From assembly GCF_025148285.1 (NCBI RefSeq), contig NZ_CP102268.1, forward strand, positions 434,001-498,000: DNA of 64,000 nucleotides, given 5' to 3'. Below the pieces are notes generated by a model. It saw only the letters and a list, made by a program, of their open reading frames with translations. It ran no database searches and was not told where the DNA came from. Shown piece after piece: positions 44,111-53,781 of this stretch. This stretch comes from Marvinbryantia formatexigens DSM 14469 (GTDB lineage: Bacteria > Bacillota > Clostridia > Lachnospirales > Lachnospiraceae). A program made the translations under genes and the position numbers. Position 1 is the first letter of the stretch. Every line of letters starts with the position of its first letter.

Positions 44111-44295
44111 TCGCTAAATTCGTCTTTCGCCTACGGCTCAGACTCATTAATCTCACAGAACCGCCTCGCACTAAGTTCAAACTTCGCTTACAGCTCGTTT
44201 TCACTAAGTTGCTTTCGGCGTCGTTAAGGTTCGGGAACGGCCTCGCGCTAAGCTCATACTTCGCCTGCGGCTCGCATTCGCTAAGCTGCTTTCGG
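44111..44295. repeat. Diverged repeats between pgk and tpiA
   Basis: Two copies 77 bp apart (from 44164 and 44241) of a unit CCTCGC(A/G)CTAAG(T/C)TCA.ACTTCGC..., and a partial third from about 44111. G/C-rich sub-blocks such as CTGCGGCTCGC can pair with their neighbours. They occupy the 255-bp gap, splitting pgk from tpiA without a terminator. Confidence 0.7.
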
Positions 44296-44296
44296 C

Positions 44297-45520
44297 CTAC
44301 TTATCGTCTGCTGCTGCTACGCCCGGAAGCTCTTTTCCTTCGAGGAATTCGAGGGATGCGCCGCCGCCTGTGGAAATGTGGCTCATCTTATCGCCAAATC
44401 CAAGCTGGTTGACTGCCGCTGCGGAGTCGCCACCGCCGATGATGGTGGTTGCGTCTGTCTCTGCCAGGGATTTTGCCACTGCGATGGTTCCTTTTGCAAG
44501 GGTCGGGTTTTCGAATACGCCCATCGGTCCGTTCCATACAACGGTCTTTGCGGATTTCACAGCGTCAGCGTAGAGCTCTGCCGTCTTCGGTCCGATGTCC
44601 AGTCCCATCATATCAGCCGGGATTGCATTGGAGTCTACTACGGAAACTTCGATCTCCGCATCGATCGGGTTCGGGAATTCTTTTGCGATGGTGGTGTCAA
44701 CCGGAAGCAGCAGCTTCTTGCCAAGCTTCTCTGCCTTTTCCATCATTTCCTTGCAGTAATCAATCTTCTCATCATCTACCAGAGAGGTACCTACCTCGTA
44801 TCCTTTTGCTTTCAGGAAGGTGTAAGCCATACCGCCGCCGATGATAAGCGTATCGCATTTTTCAAGAAGATTGGAGATAACGTTCAGCTTGTCCGCAACC
44901 TTTGCGCCGCCGAGGATTGCAACGAACGGTCTTACCGGATTCTCTACCGCATTGCCGAGGAAGTTGATTTCCTTCTGCATCAGATAGCCGACAACATTCT
45001 CGCCGCCCTTCGCTGTGATGAATTTTGTCACACCTGCAACAGAAGCATGTGCTCTGTGGGAGGAACCGAATGCATCGCATACATACAGATCAGCCAGGTC
45101 TGCCAGCTCTTTGCTGAATTCTTCACCGTTCTTTGTCTCTTCCTTGCCGCGGAAACGGGTGTTCTGCAGAAGCACCACGTCGCCGTCCTTCATCGCTTCC
45201 ACTGCCTTTGTTGCCGCTTCACCGGTTACGTTGTAATCGGAAACGAATACAACTTCTTTGCCAAGCTTCTCAGACAGTCTCTTTGCAACCGGTGCAAGGG
45301 ATTCGCCCTCGTTCGGGCCGTTTTTCACTTTTCCAAGATGAGAGCAGAGAATTACTTTTCCGCCGTCATTGATTAATTTCTGGATGGTCGGCAGCGCTGC
45401 CACGATACGTGTTTCATCCGTAATCTCGCCGTTTTTCAGCGGAACGTTGAAATCACATCTTACCAGGACGCGTTTGCCCTTTGCGTTGATATCATCAACT
45501 GATTTTTTATTTAATCCCAT
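44297..45520 (-). CDS. pgk: Phosphoglycerate kinase
   Basis: 407 residues. VRCDFNVP at the N-terminus, CSHLGK, the KVADKL hinge region and the nucleotide-loop GGGDSAAA are family marks. Makes ATP from 1,3-bisphosphoglycerate. Lies between gap and tpiA, same strand. Confidence 0.97.
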   Translation of the reverse strand: MGLNKKSVDDINAKGKRVLVRCDFNVPLKNGEITDETRIVAALPTIQKLINDGGKVILCSHLGKVKNGPNEGESLAPVAKRLSEKLGKEVVFVSDYNVTGEAATKAVEAMKDGDVVLLQNTRFRGKEETKNGEEFSKELADLADLYVCDAFGSSHRAHASVAGVTKFITAKGGENVVGYLMQKEINFLGNAVENPVRPFVAILGGAKVADKLNVISNLLEKCDTLIIGGGMAYTFLKAKGYEVGTSLVDDEKIDYCKEMMEKAEKLGKKLLLPVDTTIAKEFPNPIDAEIEVSVVDSNAIPADMMGLDIGPKTAELYADAVKSAKTVVWNGPMGVFENPTLAKGTIAVAKSLAETDATTIIGGGDSAAAVNQLGFGDKMSHISTGGGASLEFLEGKELPGVAAADDK

Positions 45521-45613
45521 GATTTAAAACCTCCGTTTTCATTTCTTACGAGTTTTCATAGTAAATGAGGTCCGGTCCTGGGACCGGACCTCTGACAGGT
45601 CTTGATAATGCTC

Positions 45614-46627
45614 TTATGCCAGCTCGCTGAAATATTTGATTGTGCGAACCATCTGGCTTACGTAAGAGTTCTCGTTGTCATACCAGGAAACAACCTGTAC
45701 CTGGGATGTGCCGTCTTCCAGATTTACTACCATTGTCTGAGTAGCATCGAACAGAGAACCAAATCTCATACCAACGATATCGCTGGATACGATTTCGTCT
45801 GTGTTGTATCCGAAGGACTCTGTAGCTGCAGCCTTCATAGCCTCGTTGATTCCTTCAACGGTAGCTTTGCCCTTAACAACAGCGTTCAGAATCGTGGTAG
45901 AACCTGTCGGGGTCGGAACACGCTGAGCAGCGCCGATAAGCTTGCCGTTCAGTTCCGGAATAACCAGACCGATAGCTTTTGCAGCACCTGTGCTGTTCGG
46001 AACGATGTTTACAGCGCCTGCACGGCTTCTTCTGAGGTCGCCTTTTCTCTGCGGACCATCCAGAATCATCTGGTCGCCTGTGTAAGCGTGGATCGTGCAC
46101 ATGATACCGGACTGAATCGGCATATAGTCGTTCAGAGCCTTTGCCATCGGAGCGAGGCAGTTTGTTGTACAGGAAGCTGCGGAAATAACGGTATCTTCAG
46201 CTTTCAGTGTCTTATGGTTTACATTGTAAACGATAGTCGGAAGGTCGTTTCCAGCCGGAGCAGAAATAACAACCTTGCGGGCGCCTGCTTTGATATGAGC
46301 TTCAGCTTTTGCCTTGGAGGTATAGAAGCCTGTGCACTCAAGAACAACGTCTACACCAAGCTCGCCCCACGGAAGCTGGGATGCATCAGCCATAGCGTAG
46401 ATTTTGATTTCTGTTCCATCAACTGTGATAGAATCTTCGCCTGCGCTTACCTTGTCAGCCAGTTCATATTTACCCTGAGAAGAGTCATACTTCAACAGAT
46501 GAGCCAACATTTTCGGGCTTGTCAAATCGTTGATAGCCACTACTTCATAACCCTCAGCACCAAACATCTGTCTGAATGCCAGACGACCGATACGGCCAAA
46601 ACCATTGATTGCTACTTTTACTGCCAT
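45614..46627 (-). CDS. gap: Glyceraldehyde-3-phosphate dehydrogenase, type I
   Basis: 337 residues. NAD-binding [13 protein letters not shown], catalytic Cys in [10 protein letters not shown] and the WYDNENSY end are intact. AGGAGG precedes ATG 46627; promoter at 46730-46758. First gene of the gap-pgk-tpiA set. Confidence 0.97.
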   Translation of the reverse strand: MAVKVAINGFGRIGRLAFRQMFGAEGYEVVAINDLTSPKMLAHLLKYDSSQGKYELADKVSAGEDSITVDGTEIKIYAMADASQLPWGELGVDVVLECTGFYTSKAKAEAHIKAGARKVVISAPAGNDLPTIVYNVNHKTLKAEDTVISAASCTTNCLAPMAKALNDYMPIQSGIMCTIHAYTGDQMILDGPQRKGDLRRSRAGAVNIVPNSTGAAKAIGLVIPELNGKLIGAAQRVPTPTGSTTILNAVVKGKATVEGINEAMKAAATESFGYNTDEIVSSDIVGMRFGSLFDATQTMVVNLEDGTSQVQVVSWYDNENSYVSQMVRTIKYFSELA

Positions 46628-46729
46628 AATCGCAATTCCTCCTAAAAATATAAATAATATTTTTGTCTGCACATATGCGCAGAATGTTACCGTTTCCCAG
46701 TTTGTTAAAGAAACGTCAACCTTAATGAC

Positions 46730-46758
46730 ATTTTACCCAATTTGTCCCAAAAATTCAA
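46730..46758 (-). promoter_or_regulatory. Promoter of gap
   Basis: Minus-strand TTGAAT and TAAAAT with a 17-bp spacer, about 100 bp upstream of gap. Confidence 0.7.
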
Positions 46759-46768
46759 GACATATTTT

Positions 46769-47575
46769 TCATAATCGCAAAAAATGTGGTTTCCTTTCGC
46801 GAAAGACGGCGTAATAACGGAAACCGCACTCCAGAAGCAGCCCGCGGACGCTCTCAAACTGCCCGGCGATCCACTCCGGCGCGTGCGCATCCGAGCCGAC
46901 GGTGACGATCTCGCCACCCATCCGGCGGTATGCCTTTATAATATCCATGCACGGATTCGCTGTTCCAAGCCCCTGCTTATAGCCCGCGGAATTAATCTCC
47001 AGCCCGACGCCGTGCTCAATGAGCGCCTGCAGCGCCGCATCCAGTACATCCTTATATTTTTCATAGGAATACTGTCTGTTTTTATTCGGGCCGTAGCGCA
47101 CCACGTAATCCAGATGCCCGTAGGTATCCACATTGGAGAACGCAGAAAGATTCTTCGGAATCGTCTCAAAATACGCCCGGTACGCCTCTTCCTCCGTGCG
47201 TCCTTCGTAAAAGTCCGCAAAATACGGGTCTTTGCCCGCCACTGTGTGAGAGGAACCGATGATAAAATCAAAGTCCCATGCCCTGGAATATGCGTTTAAA
47301 AAATCAGCATACTGCGCCTCCAGCCCCAGCTCAACGCCAAAAAGCAGCTCAATTTTTCCACGGTATTTTTCCTTCAGGTCCAGAAAGCCCCTCCGGTACG
47401 CCTCCGTATCCACCTCAAAAGAAACGCCGTTGTCCAGCATCCCGTGGTCCATATGCTCCGTAAAGCACATTTCTGTCAGACCAAGCTGCAGCCCTCTTTC
47501 TATCATGCTCTCCATCGGCGCGTCAGAATCCGCGGAGAAACTGCTGTGCAGATGACAGTCCGCCAGAATACTCAT
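46769..47575 (-). CDS. PHP-domain phosphatase, histidinol-phosphatase (HisJ) type
   Basis: 268 residues. Metal-binding DCHLHSSFSAD, FTEHMDH and SDAHAPE motifs of the PHP fold. HisJ members hydrolyse histidinol phosphate, but no his genes are near and other phosphoesters are possible. Its ATG overlaps the mnmA stop by four bases, so it is the last gene of the iscR-nifS-nifU-mnmA transcript. Confidence 0.85.
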   Translation of the reverse strand: MSILADCHLHSSFSADSDAPMESMIERGLQLGLTEMCFTEHMDHGMLDNGVSFEVDTEAYRRGFLDLKEKYRGKIELLFGVELGLEAQYADFLNAYSRAWDFDFIIGSSHTVAGKDPYFADFYEGRTEEEAYRAYFETIPKNLSAFSNVDTYGHLDYVVRYGPNKNRQYSYEKYKDVLDAALQALIEHGVGLEINSAGYKQGLGTANPCMDIIKAYRRMGGEIVTVGSDAHAPEWIAGQFESVRGLLLECGFRYYAVFRERKPHFLRL

Positions 47576-48645
47576 AAAATGGTTCCTCCTCCCAGCACGT
47601 TTTCGCCATCGTAAAAGACCACCGCCTGTCCCGGCGTCATCGCCCGCTGCGGCTCGTCAAAAATACATTCCACCATGTCCGGTCCCGCCATGCGGATGGT
47701 TGCCGGCGCCCCTCTGTGATTGTAGCGGATTTTCGCCGTCACGCGCGTATCGCCGTCAATTTCCGGCACCGACATGAAGTTTAATTTATTCGCAAGAAGA
47801 CGCCGCTTAAAAAGCTCCTCGTTCTCTCCGATCACCACCTCGTTTGTCTCCGGACGGATGTCCGTCACAAACACGCGGTGCCCCATCGGAAGCTGCAGTC
47901 CTCTCCGCTGTCCGATGGTATAATGTGTGATGCCGCGGTGCTGTCCGAGCACCGTGCCGTCCGCCGTCACAAAATTGCCGGCGGGCATCTCTCTGCCAGT
48001 ATATTCTTCAATAAAGGAAGCGTAGTCGTCGTCCGGCACAAAGCAGATTTCCTGGCTGTCCGGCTTGTTCGCCACACGCAGCCCGATTTTTTCCGCAATG
48101 CCGCGGATTTCTTCTTTTGTGTACTCTCCCACCGGCATCAGCGTATGCGCGAGCTGCTCCTGCGTCAGATTGTAAAGCGCATAGGTCTGATCCTTCGCGG
48201 CGGTCGCCGAACGGCAGATGGTATACCGCCCGCCCGGAAGCTGCCGGATGCGCGCGTAATGTCCTGTTGCGATGTAATCCGCGCCGATGGCAAGGCTTCT
48301 CTGCAGGAGCGCCTCCCACTTCACATAGCGGTTGCAGGCGATGCAGGGATTCGGCGTCCGCCCGCACAGATATTCCTGTGCAAAATAATCCATTACCTTT
48401 TCTTTAAATTCCGCCTTGAAATTCATCACATAATACGGAATTTCCAGTGTCTGCGCCACGCGCCTTGCATCCTCCACGGCGCTCAGGCCGCAGCAGCCGC
48501 CGTTTTCCTCCTGCGTCTGCTCTTCCTCATCCTGCCATATCTGCATCGTCACGCCGACCACGTCATAGCCCTGTTCCTTTAAGAGCCACGCCGCCACTGA
48601 GGAATCGACACCGCCCGACATTCCCACAACCACTTTTTTCTTCAT
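47572..48645 (-). CDS. mnmA: tRNA-specific 2-thiouridylase MnmA
   Basis: 357 residues. P-loop GMSGGVDSSVAAW, catalytic cysteines in TPNPCIACN and DSQEICFVPD. Adds sulfur to U34 of Lys, Glu and Gln tRNAs using sulfur from a cysteine desulfurase, here supplied by the adjacent nifS-type gene. Confidence 0.96.
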   Translation of the reverse strand: MKKKVVVGMSGGVDSSVAAWLLKEQGYDVVGVTMQIWQDEEEQTQEENGGCCGLSAVEDARRVAQTLEIPYYVMNFKAEFKEKVMDYFAQEYLCGRTPNPCIACNRYVKWEALLQRSLAIGADYIATGHYARIRQLPGGRYTICRSATAAKDQTYALYNLTQEQLAHTLMPVGEYTKEEIRGIAEKIGLRVANKPDSQEICFVPDDDYASFIEEYTGREMPAGNFVTADGTVLGQHRGITHYTIGQRRGLQLPMGHRVFVTDIRPETNEVVIGENEELFKRRLLANKLNFMSVPEIDGDTRVTAKIRYNHRGAPATIRMAGPDMVECIFDEPQRAMTPGQAVVFYDGENVLGGGTIL

Positions 48646-48660
48646 CGCACTGACCTGCCA

Positions 48661-49104
48661 TTAGTATTCTTCTTCCTCGTCCTCTTCGCCCTCGTGGATA
48701 TCGGACTTCGGCTTCTTTAAACCTTCAATTTTGATGCCGTGCTTCTCCGCATAATCCCAGAGCGCCGCGTGGATAGCCTCCTCCGCAAGCAGGGAACAGT
48801 GTACCTTCACCGGCGGAAGCCCGTCCAGTGCCTCCATGACCGCCTTGTTCGTCACCTGCAGCGCCTCCTGGATATTTTTGCCCTTTACAAGCTCGGTTGC
48901 CATGCTGCTGGTCGCCACAGCAGCGCCGCATCCGAACGTTTTAAACTTTACATCCTGGATAATGCCGTCGTCGTCAATATCCAGATACATGCGCATGATA
49001 TCGCCGCATTTTGCATTGCCCACGGTTCCCACGCCGCTGGCGTCCTCTATTTCACCCATATTTCTGGGATGCTGGAAATGATCCATTACTTTCTCACTGT
49101 ACAT
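48661..49104 (-). CDS. nifU: Fe-S scaffold protein NifU/IscU-like
   Basis: 147 residues. IscU-like N-terminal fold with the three ligand cysteines (GNAKCGD, TFGCGAA, KVHCS). The C-terminus is an acidic tail instead of the NFU domain of full NifU. Builds clusters from sulfur delivered by the desulfurase encoded just upstream. Confidence 0.93.
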   Translation of the reverse strand: MYSEKVMDHFQHPRNMGEIEDASGVGTVGNAKCGDIMRMYLDIDDDGIIQDVKFKTFGCGAAVATSSMATELVKGKNIQEALQVTNKAVMEALDGLPPVKVHCSLLAEEAIHAALWDYAEKHGIKIEGLKKPKSDIHEGEEDEEEEY

Positions 49105-49132
49105 AGTTCTTCCTCCTTCATCCGGCTTTCGT

Positions 49133-50320
49133 TTATTTTGCCGCCTGTTTTTTTACAAAATCCTCGTAGAGCGGAGACATATCGCGCAGCCGCCCGACGA
49201 TTCCTTTAATCGTATCTACTACAAAATCAATATCCTCCAGCGTCGTCTCCTCGCTTAAGGTCAGACGCAGGGAGCCGTGCGCAATCTCGTGCGGCAGCCC
49301 GATGGCAAGCAGCACATGCGACGGATCCAGACTTCCTGAGGTGCACGCGGAACCGCTGGAGCCGCAGATGCCCTCCATGTCCAGCATGATCAGCATCGAT
49401 TCTCCCTCGATAAACTGAAAGCTGAAATTCGCGTTATTCGGAAGGCGGTCAGTGCGGTCCCCGTTCAGACGCGTGTACGGAACCTCCTTCAGCACGCGGT
49501 CAATCAAGTGGTCGCGCAGCGCGATTTCCTTTGCGGTCCGCTCCTGCATCGTCTCCGCCGCGCGCTTTGCCGCAACGCCAAATCCCACGATGCCCGGAAT
49601 ATTTTCCGTGCCCGCACGGCGCTTGCGCTCCTGTGCCCCGCCGTGGATAAAGGAACGGATTTTCACACCCTTGCGGATGTAAAGGAAACCGATGCCCTTG
49701 GGACCGTTCAGCTTGTGTCCGCTTGCGCTTAACATATCAATATGATACTCGTCAACATTAATCGGAAGCTGTCCGAACGCCTGCACCGCGTCGGTGTGGA
49801 ACAGGATGCCGTGCTTATGGGCAATCTCACCGATTTCCCTGATTGGCTGTATGGTTCCGATTTCGTTATTTGCAAACATCACGGAAATCAGAATCGTGGT
49901 CGGACGGATGGCTTTTTCCAGCTCGCCCAGCTTGATTTTTCCGTTTTCATCCACATCCACATAAGTAACCTCGAATCCGTTTTTCTCCAGATATTCGCAG
50001 GTGTGCAGCACCGCGTGATGCTCAATCTTCGATGTGATGATGTGGTTTCCTTTCGCGCGGTACGCTTCTGCCGTCGCCTTCAGCGCCCAGTTATCCGATT
50101 CCGAGCCGCCCGCTGTGAAATAGATTTCGTTTTCCTGCGCGCCCAGAATGCCGGCAATGGTCTCCCGCGCCTCGTTCATGGCTTTTTTGCTGCTCCCGCC
50201 CAGTTCGTATATGGTAGATGCATTTCCATAATATTCCGTGAAGTACGGAAGCATGGCGTCTACCACCTCCGGCGCCGTTCTCGTGGTCGCCGCATTATCC
50301 AGATAAATGACTTTTTTCAT
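49133..50320 (-). CDS. nifS: Cysteine desulfurase, NifS type
   Basis: 395 residues, PLP enzyme. YLDNAATTR start, PLP lysine in SASGHKLNGPKG and the active cysteine loop GSSGSACTSGSLDPSHVL (extended loop typical of NifS/IscS). Provides sulfur to NifU and MnmA. Confidence 0.96.
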   Translation of the reverse strand: MKKVIYLDNAATTRTAPEVVDAMLPYFTEYYGNASTIYELGGSSKKAMNEARETIAGILGAQENEIYFTAGGSESDNWALKATAEAYRAKGNHIITSKIEHHAVLHTCEYLEKNGFEVTYVDVDENGKIKLGELEKAIRPTTILISVMFANNEIGTIQPIREIGEIAHKHGILFHTDAVQAFGQLPINVDEYHIDMLSASGHKLNGPKGIGFLYIRKGVKIRSFIHGGAQERKRRAGTENIPGIVGFGVAAKRAAETMQERTAKEIALRDHLIDRVLKEVPYTRLNGDRTDRLPNNANFSFQFIEGESMLIMLDMEGICGSSGSACTSGSLDPSHVLLAIGLPHEIAHGSLRLTLSEETTLEDIDFVVDTIKGIVGRLRDMSPLYEDFVKKQAAK

Positions 50321-50330
50321 ATTCTACACC

Positions 50331-50789
50331 TCAATTCTCACATTTTACGGCAGTATAGCCGCTTTTGTCCTGTGCCTCTCTGCTCTCTCTGACCAGCTGG
50401 TCCAGTCTTATTTCATCTACCGCTTCTGTTATGCTTTCGTTTATCCTCTGCCACACATATTTTGTTACGCAGAAGTCTGCGTTCTCGCATCCGGCTTCCT
50501 CTTTTAGTCCCGGACACTCCACGGCATCCAGATTACCCTCCAGCGCCCGCAGGATATCTCCCACAGAAATTTCCTCTGCCGGCTTTGCAAGCCGGTAACC
50601 GCCCTGCGCCCCGCGCTCGCTGATAATCAGCCCGGCTTTCCTGAGCTTTGCAAAAAGCTGCTCCAGGTAACTCTCCGAAATGCCCTGCCGCGCCGCCACG
50701 CTGCTGATGGGAACCGCTTCCTCCCCGCAGTATACCGCCAGGTCAATCAGTGCGCGCAGCCCGTATCTGCCCTTTGTGGAAAGCTTCAC
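50331..50789 (-). CDS. iscR: Rrf2-family Fe-S sensing regulator (IscR-like)
   Basis: 152 residues. Winged helix (KGRYGLRALIDLA start) and three cysteines (ECPGLKEEAGCENADFC) that bind a cluster in IscR. GTG start with GAAGG upstream. First gene of the cluster; probably represses its own promoter when Fe-S supply is adequate. Confidence 0.92.
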   Translation of the reverse strand: MKLSTKGRYGLRALIDLAVYCGEEAVPISSVAARQGISESYLEQLFAKLRKAGLIISERGAQGGYRLAKPAEEISVGDILRALEGNLDAVECPGLKEEAGCENADFCVTKYVWQRINESITEAVDEIRLDQLVRESREAQDKSGYTAVKCEN

Positions 50790-50815
50790 GCTGTCACCTT
50801 CTATCCTGTTATTTT

Positions 50816-50880
50816 AAATCCTACTAAATTACTCGGATTTCTTCAAGAATGAATATAGCACCCATTTGCGGTTCTGTCAA
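50816..50880 (-). promoter_or_regulatory. iscR promoter and operator
   Basis: Minus-strand TTGACA (50875-50880) and TATATT (50852-50857), 17-bp spacer. Just downstream, 50816-50840 is an inverted repeat with AAATCC/GGATTT outer arms, well placed for autorepression by the Rrf2 protein. Confidence 0.72.
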
Positions 50881-50926
50881 GGTACATCTTTGCATATATT
50901 TCTAAAAAAATGGTGAGTTACTATCT

Positions 50927-52252
50927 ATGCTGCAGAAACACACTGTTCTGAAGGGCGCCGCCCTGCTGACCGCCGCCGGCATCGCCGGGCGGATCATCGG
51001 TTTTTTTTATAGAATATTCCTCTCCCGCACGATCGGTGCAGAGGGGCTTGGAATTTACCAGCTTATTTTTCCGCTCTATGCGCTCTCTTTTTCCCTCACC
51101 GTATCCGGTATCCAGACCGCTATCTCGCGGTTTGTCTCCGCCAAAACCGCCTCCGGGGACCACGGCGGCGCCCGCAGGATTTTTCACACCGGTATGGCGC
51201 TCTCCATCGCCCTGTCCCTGTGCGTGTCCTTCCTGCTGCTGCGTTTTCACGCCCTGCTGGCGGAAGAGTTTGTGAAGGAGCCGCGCACCTCCAATCTGCT
51301 GCGTCTGCTTGCCTACGCCGTTCCCTTCGGCTCCATACACGCCTGCATCAACGGCTATTATTATGGTCTGAAGCAGGCAAAAATCCCCGCTATATCGGAA
51401 ATTCTGGAGCATCTGGTGCGCCTTGGCAGCGTCGTGCTGCTCTGCAGTATCTTCACGGAGAAGGGCATCGCCATCACTCCTGCCGTCGCCGTCTACAGTA
51501 TGATTCTGGAGGAATTTTTCGCCGCGCTTTTTTCTGCGACGGCGCTGACCATCCATTTTGCCGCACAGCCGCCGCTGCCGCCCCCGGTGCACTCCACCGC
51601 GCATTACGCGGGCGAACTTCTGCTGGTCTCCGTGCCGCTTACGCTGAACCGCGTGCTTGTCAATGTCCTGCAGAGCATCGAGGCGCTGCTTATCCCGCTG
51701 CAGCTCCGCCTGTCCGGTCTGGAGGCGTCCGTTTCTCTGAGTGTTTACGGCGTGCTCACCGGCATGGCGCTGCCGCTGGTTCTGTTTCCGTCCGCGCTGA
51801 CCTCCTCCCTCTGCACGATGCTGCTCCCGGTTATCTCGGAGGCGCAGGCGGCCGGAAAACTCTCCGCCATCACCGCCGCCATCCGCAAGCTCTGCCTCTC
51901 CTGCCTCGCGCTCGGCATCTGCTGCTTTCTGGGGTTCTTTTTTCTGGGTGATTTTGCCGGGAACCTGCTCTTCCACAACGAGCTCGCCGGCTCCTTCATC
52001 CGGGCGTTCGCCTGGATTTGTCCGCTGATGTACCTGAATCCCGCGCTTTTCGCTATTCTGAACGGGCTCGGAAAAACCTCGCAGGTGCTCGTGCACAACC
52101 TCACCGGCGTCGCCATCCGCATCGACTTCATTGTCTTTGCGATTCCCGCCTTCGGAATCAGCGGCTACTTCGCCGGAATGCTGGTCAACCAGCTCGTCAC
52201 CTTTCTGCTGGCGGTGCACAGCATCCGCAAAGCACTTGCGCAGGCGGCATAG
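50927..52252 (+). CDS. SpoVB/MurJ-like polysaccharide flippase
   Basis: 441 residues, about 13 membrane segments, MATE-like MVF/PST family (AGRIIGFFYRIFLSRTIGAEGLGIYQL at the N-terminus is typical of SpoVB/YkvU/YtgP proteins). These move lipid-linked cell-wall precursors outward; SpoVB is needed for spore cortex. The ribosome site is weak (GGTGAG). The C-terminal codons are part of a tandem duplication. Confidence 0.85.
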   Translation: MLQKHTVLKGAALLTAAGIAGRIIGFFYRIFLSRTIGAEGLGIYQLIFPLYALSFSLTVSGIQTAISRFVSAKTASGDHGGARRIFHTGMALSIALSLCVSFLLLRFHALLAEEFVKEPRTSNLLRLLAYAVPFGSIHACINGYYYGLKQAKIPAISEILEHLVRLGSVVLLCSIFTEKGIAITPAVAVYSMILEEFFAALFSATALTIHFAAQPPLPPPVHSTAHYAGELLLVSVPLTLNRVLVNVLQSIEALLIPLQLRLSGLEASVSLSVYGVLTGMALPLVLFPSALTSSLCTMLLPVISEAQAAGKLSAITAAIRKLCLSCLALGICCFLGFFFLGDFAGNLLFHNELAGSFIRAFAWICPLMYLNPALFAILNGLGKTSQVLVHNLTGVAIRIDFIVFAIPAFGISGYFAGMLVNQLVTFLLAVHSIRKALAQAA

Positions 52253-52281
52253 CATCCGCAAAGCACCTGCGCAGGCGGCAC
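52220..52281 (+). repeat. 31-bp tandem duplication across the SpoVB-like stop codon
   Basis: AGCATCCGCAAAGCAC(T/C)TGC... occurs at 52220-52250 and 52251-52281 with two differences. The stop codon lies at the junction, so the second copy is untranslated. Confidence 0.85.
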
Positions 52282-52336
52282 AGCAGCGGGCAGACGGGAA
52301 ATACGGTTATCATATCTCACACCGCTGCATTATAAA

Positions 52337-52381
52337 GGGCAGGAAGCCGTAAAAAGCGTTCCTGCCCTGCTGTCCTGTTTT
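52337..52381 (+). terminator. Terminator of the SpoVB-like gene
   Basis: GGGCAGGAA/TTCCTGCCC stem with a 13-base loop; a T-rich stretch follows 9 bases later. Confidence 0.65.
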
Positions 52382-52382
52382 A

Positions 52383-53072
52383 TTAAATTTTTTTCAGGCT
52401 GTCCAGTCTGCCGTTTTTGTCCACATGCCTGGAACCAACCCACGTGTTTTTGGCCATGTAGCCGCTGCTGTAGAAATAGTACCAGTTGTATTTCCCCAGG
52501 CTGTCTTTGATGCACACCCATTTTTTCTGAGCGTAGGTGCCGTCCGCCTGCCGGTATTTTACGCCCTTTTTCGTCTTCCGGAAGCCGTTTTTCACATCCT
52601 GGCGGTAGCCGCTCACCGCGCTGCCGTCTTCTCCGTAATAGATACCGTTATGCCAGTCGTTTGTGAGCATCCTGCCGTTGCTCTGCAGGTAATGCCCGTT
52701 TTTCGTCCGGCTCTTCAGCATCCGTCCGCTGTTATCAAAATAATACCAGTACCAGGCGCCTTTGCACGCTTTTGTGGTCAGTCTCTTCCAGCCGACCTGC
52801 ATATAGCCGTTTTCATCAAAGCAGTATGTATACGTCTTTCCATTCTTTTTGATGTTCTTAAATACCCAGCGCTTATATGCCGCGGCATTGTCCGTCGTCC
52901 TGCTTCCCTTCAGATATCTGGTTTTCGACGTGTAATACCGGTAATAATAGCGGTACGCCCCGTTTTCCTTCACCTTTACTCTGCGGAAGCCCGCGTTCAC
53001 CGTGACCGCCGGAACCAGCGCCAGCAGAAACAGCAATACCAGAAACACCCCTGTTTTTTTTCGCACTTTCAT
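52383..53072 (-). CDS. Secreted protein with cell-wall-binding (choline-binding-like) repeats
   Basis: 229 residues. The start at 53072 opens a signal peptide (1-27, ending VTVNAG), preceded by AAAGGG. The rest is five to six aromatic repeats (YCFDENGYMQVGWKRL, WYYFDNSGRMLKS, YYGEDGSAVSGYRQ, WYYFYSSGYMAKNTWVG), the pattern of glucan/choline-binding modules. No catalytic domain, so perhaps a wall-binding or coat accessory protein. Confidence 0.75.
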   Translation of the reverse strand: MKVRKKTGVFLVLLFLLALVPAVTVNAGFRRVKVKENGAYRYYYRYYTSKTRYLKGSRTTDNAAAYKRWVFKNIKKNGKTYTYCFDENGYMQVGWKRLTTKACKGAWYWYYFDNSGRMLKSRTKNGHYLQSNGRMLTNDWHNGIYYGEDGSAVSGYRQDVKNGFRKTKKGVKYRQADGTYAQKKWVCIKDSLGKYNWYYFYSSGYMAKNTWVGSRHVDKNGRLDSLKKI

Positions 53073-53252
53073 ACAATCACCCTTTCCCATACCTTCCCCC
53101 ATATACGCCGCCGGGCAGACTGTCCTGCGGCTGCCCGCCGGATTGCCGCCGCCCCGGTCTCTTCTTATACACAGTATGGCACAGTTTTCCATAATAAGCA
53201 AGGAAAACCTGTGCCATACTATCAGTTACCGTAAACAGAGTGAACAGTGACT

Positions 53253-53501
53253 TCAGCCCATCGTCAGAATGGATTTTACATGCGCGATTTCTTCCGCGGT
53301 CGCTTTCGCCGCCGGAACATAATACTGCTTGCTTCTCGCAATCTGGTAGATTTCCTCCTGGGACATTTCACACTGATTGCGAATCTGTTTCAGCGTCTGC
53401 TTCAGCTCCTTATTTTCCGTCTGCGGGATCATTTCTCCGTAGCGTACCAGCTCGCCGTTGATACCTGCAAGGGTATCTGATACCATTGTTTTCTCATCCA
53501 T
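53253..53501 (-). CDS. CotF-like spore coat protein, gene 2 of pair
   Basis: 82 residues, all helical (NGELVRYGEMIPQTENKELKQTLKQIRNQCE), resembling the ferritin-like CotF family of coat proteins. Thirteen bases after the companion gene, so co-expressed; probably a mother-cell product. Confidence 0.65.
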   Translation of the reverse strand: MDEKTMVSDTLAGINGELVRYGEMIPQTENKELKQTLKQIRNQCEMSQEEIYQIARSKQYYVPAAKATAEEIAHVKSILTMG

Positions 53502-53514
53502 GACTGCTTCCCTC

Positions 53515-53700
53515 CTACTGTAAAAATCCCATAAGCTGCTGTTTGGTTTCCATCGCGCTCTGCGCGGATTTCTGGAAAAACTGCTTTACCGCCGGGTCCG
53601 TTGCCTGTGAAGCGTATGCCGTCATCTTACAGTGCGTGGTGGAAAAGCCGCCAATCAGATGGCGCAGGTTCTGCAAATCAAGTTCTGATAATTCTGCCAT
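53515..53700 (-). CDS. CotF-like spore coat protein, gene 1 of pair
   Basis: 61 residues starting MAELSELDLQNLRHLI with AAGGAGGG upstream (the in-frame ATG eight codons earlier is inside that site's leader). Short helical hairpin typical of small CotF-related coat proteins (ATDPAVKQFFQKSAQSAMETKQQL). Confidence 0.65.
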   Translation of the reverse strand: MAELSELDLQNLRHLIGGFSTTHCKMTAYASQATDPAVKQFFQKSAQSAMETKQQLMGFLQ

Positions 53701-53781
53701 AAAAAAAGCCCTCCTTGTCAACATATCGTTACGCTATCAGTATGTCTTCCGGGAGAGCTTTTTATTCATGTTCTTATAACT

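Noticed and set aside
50921-52261. Long minus-strand open frame (446 codons) opposite the SpoVB-like gene
   Set aside because: Its translation is rich in Gln, Arg and Glu with no domain, lacks a ribosome site, and mirrors a convincing 13-segment membrane protein on the other strand.
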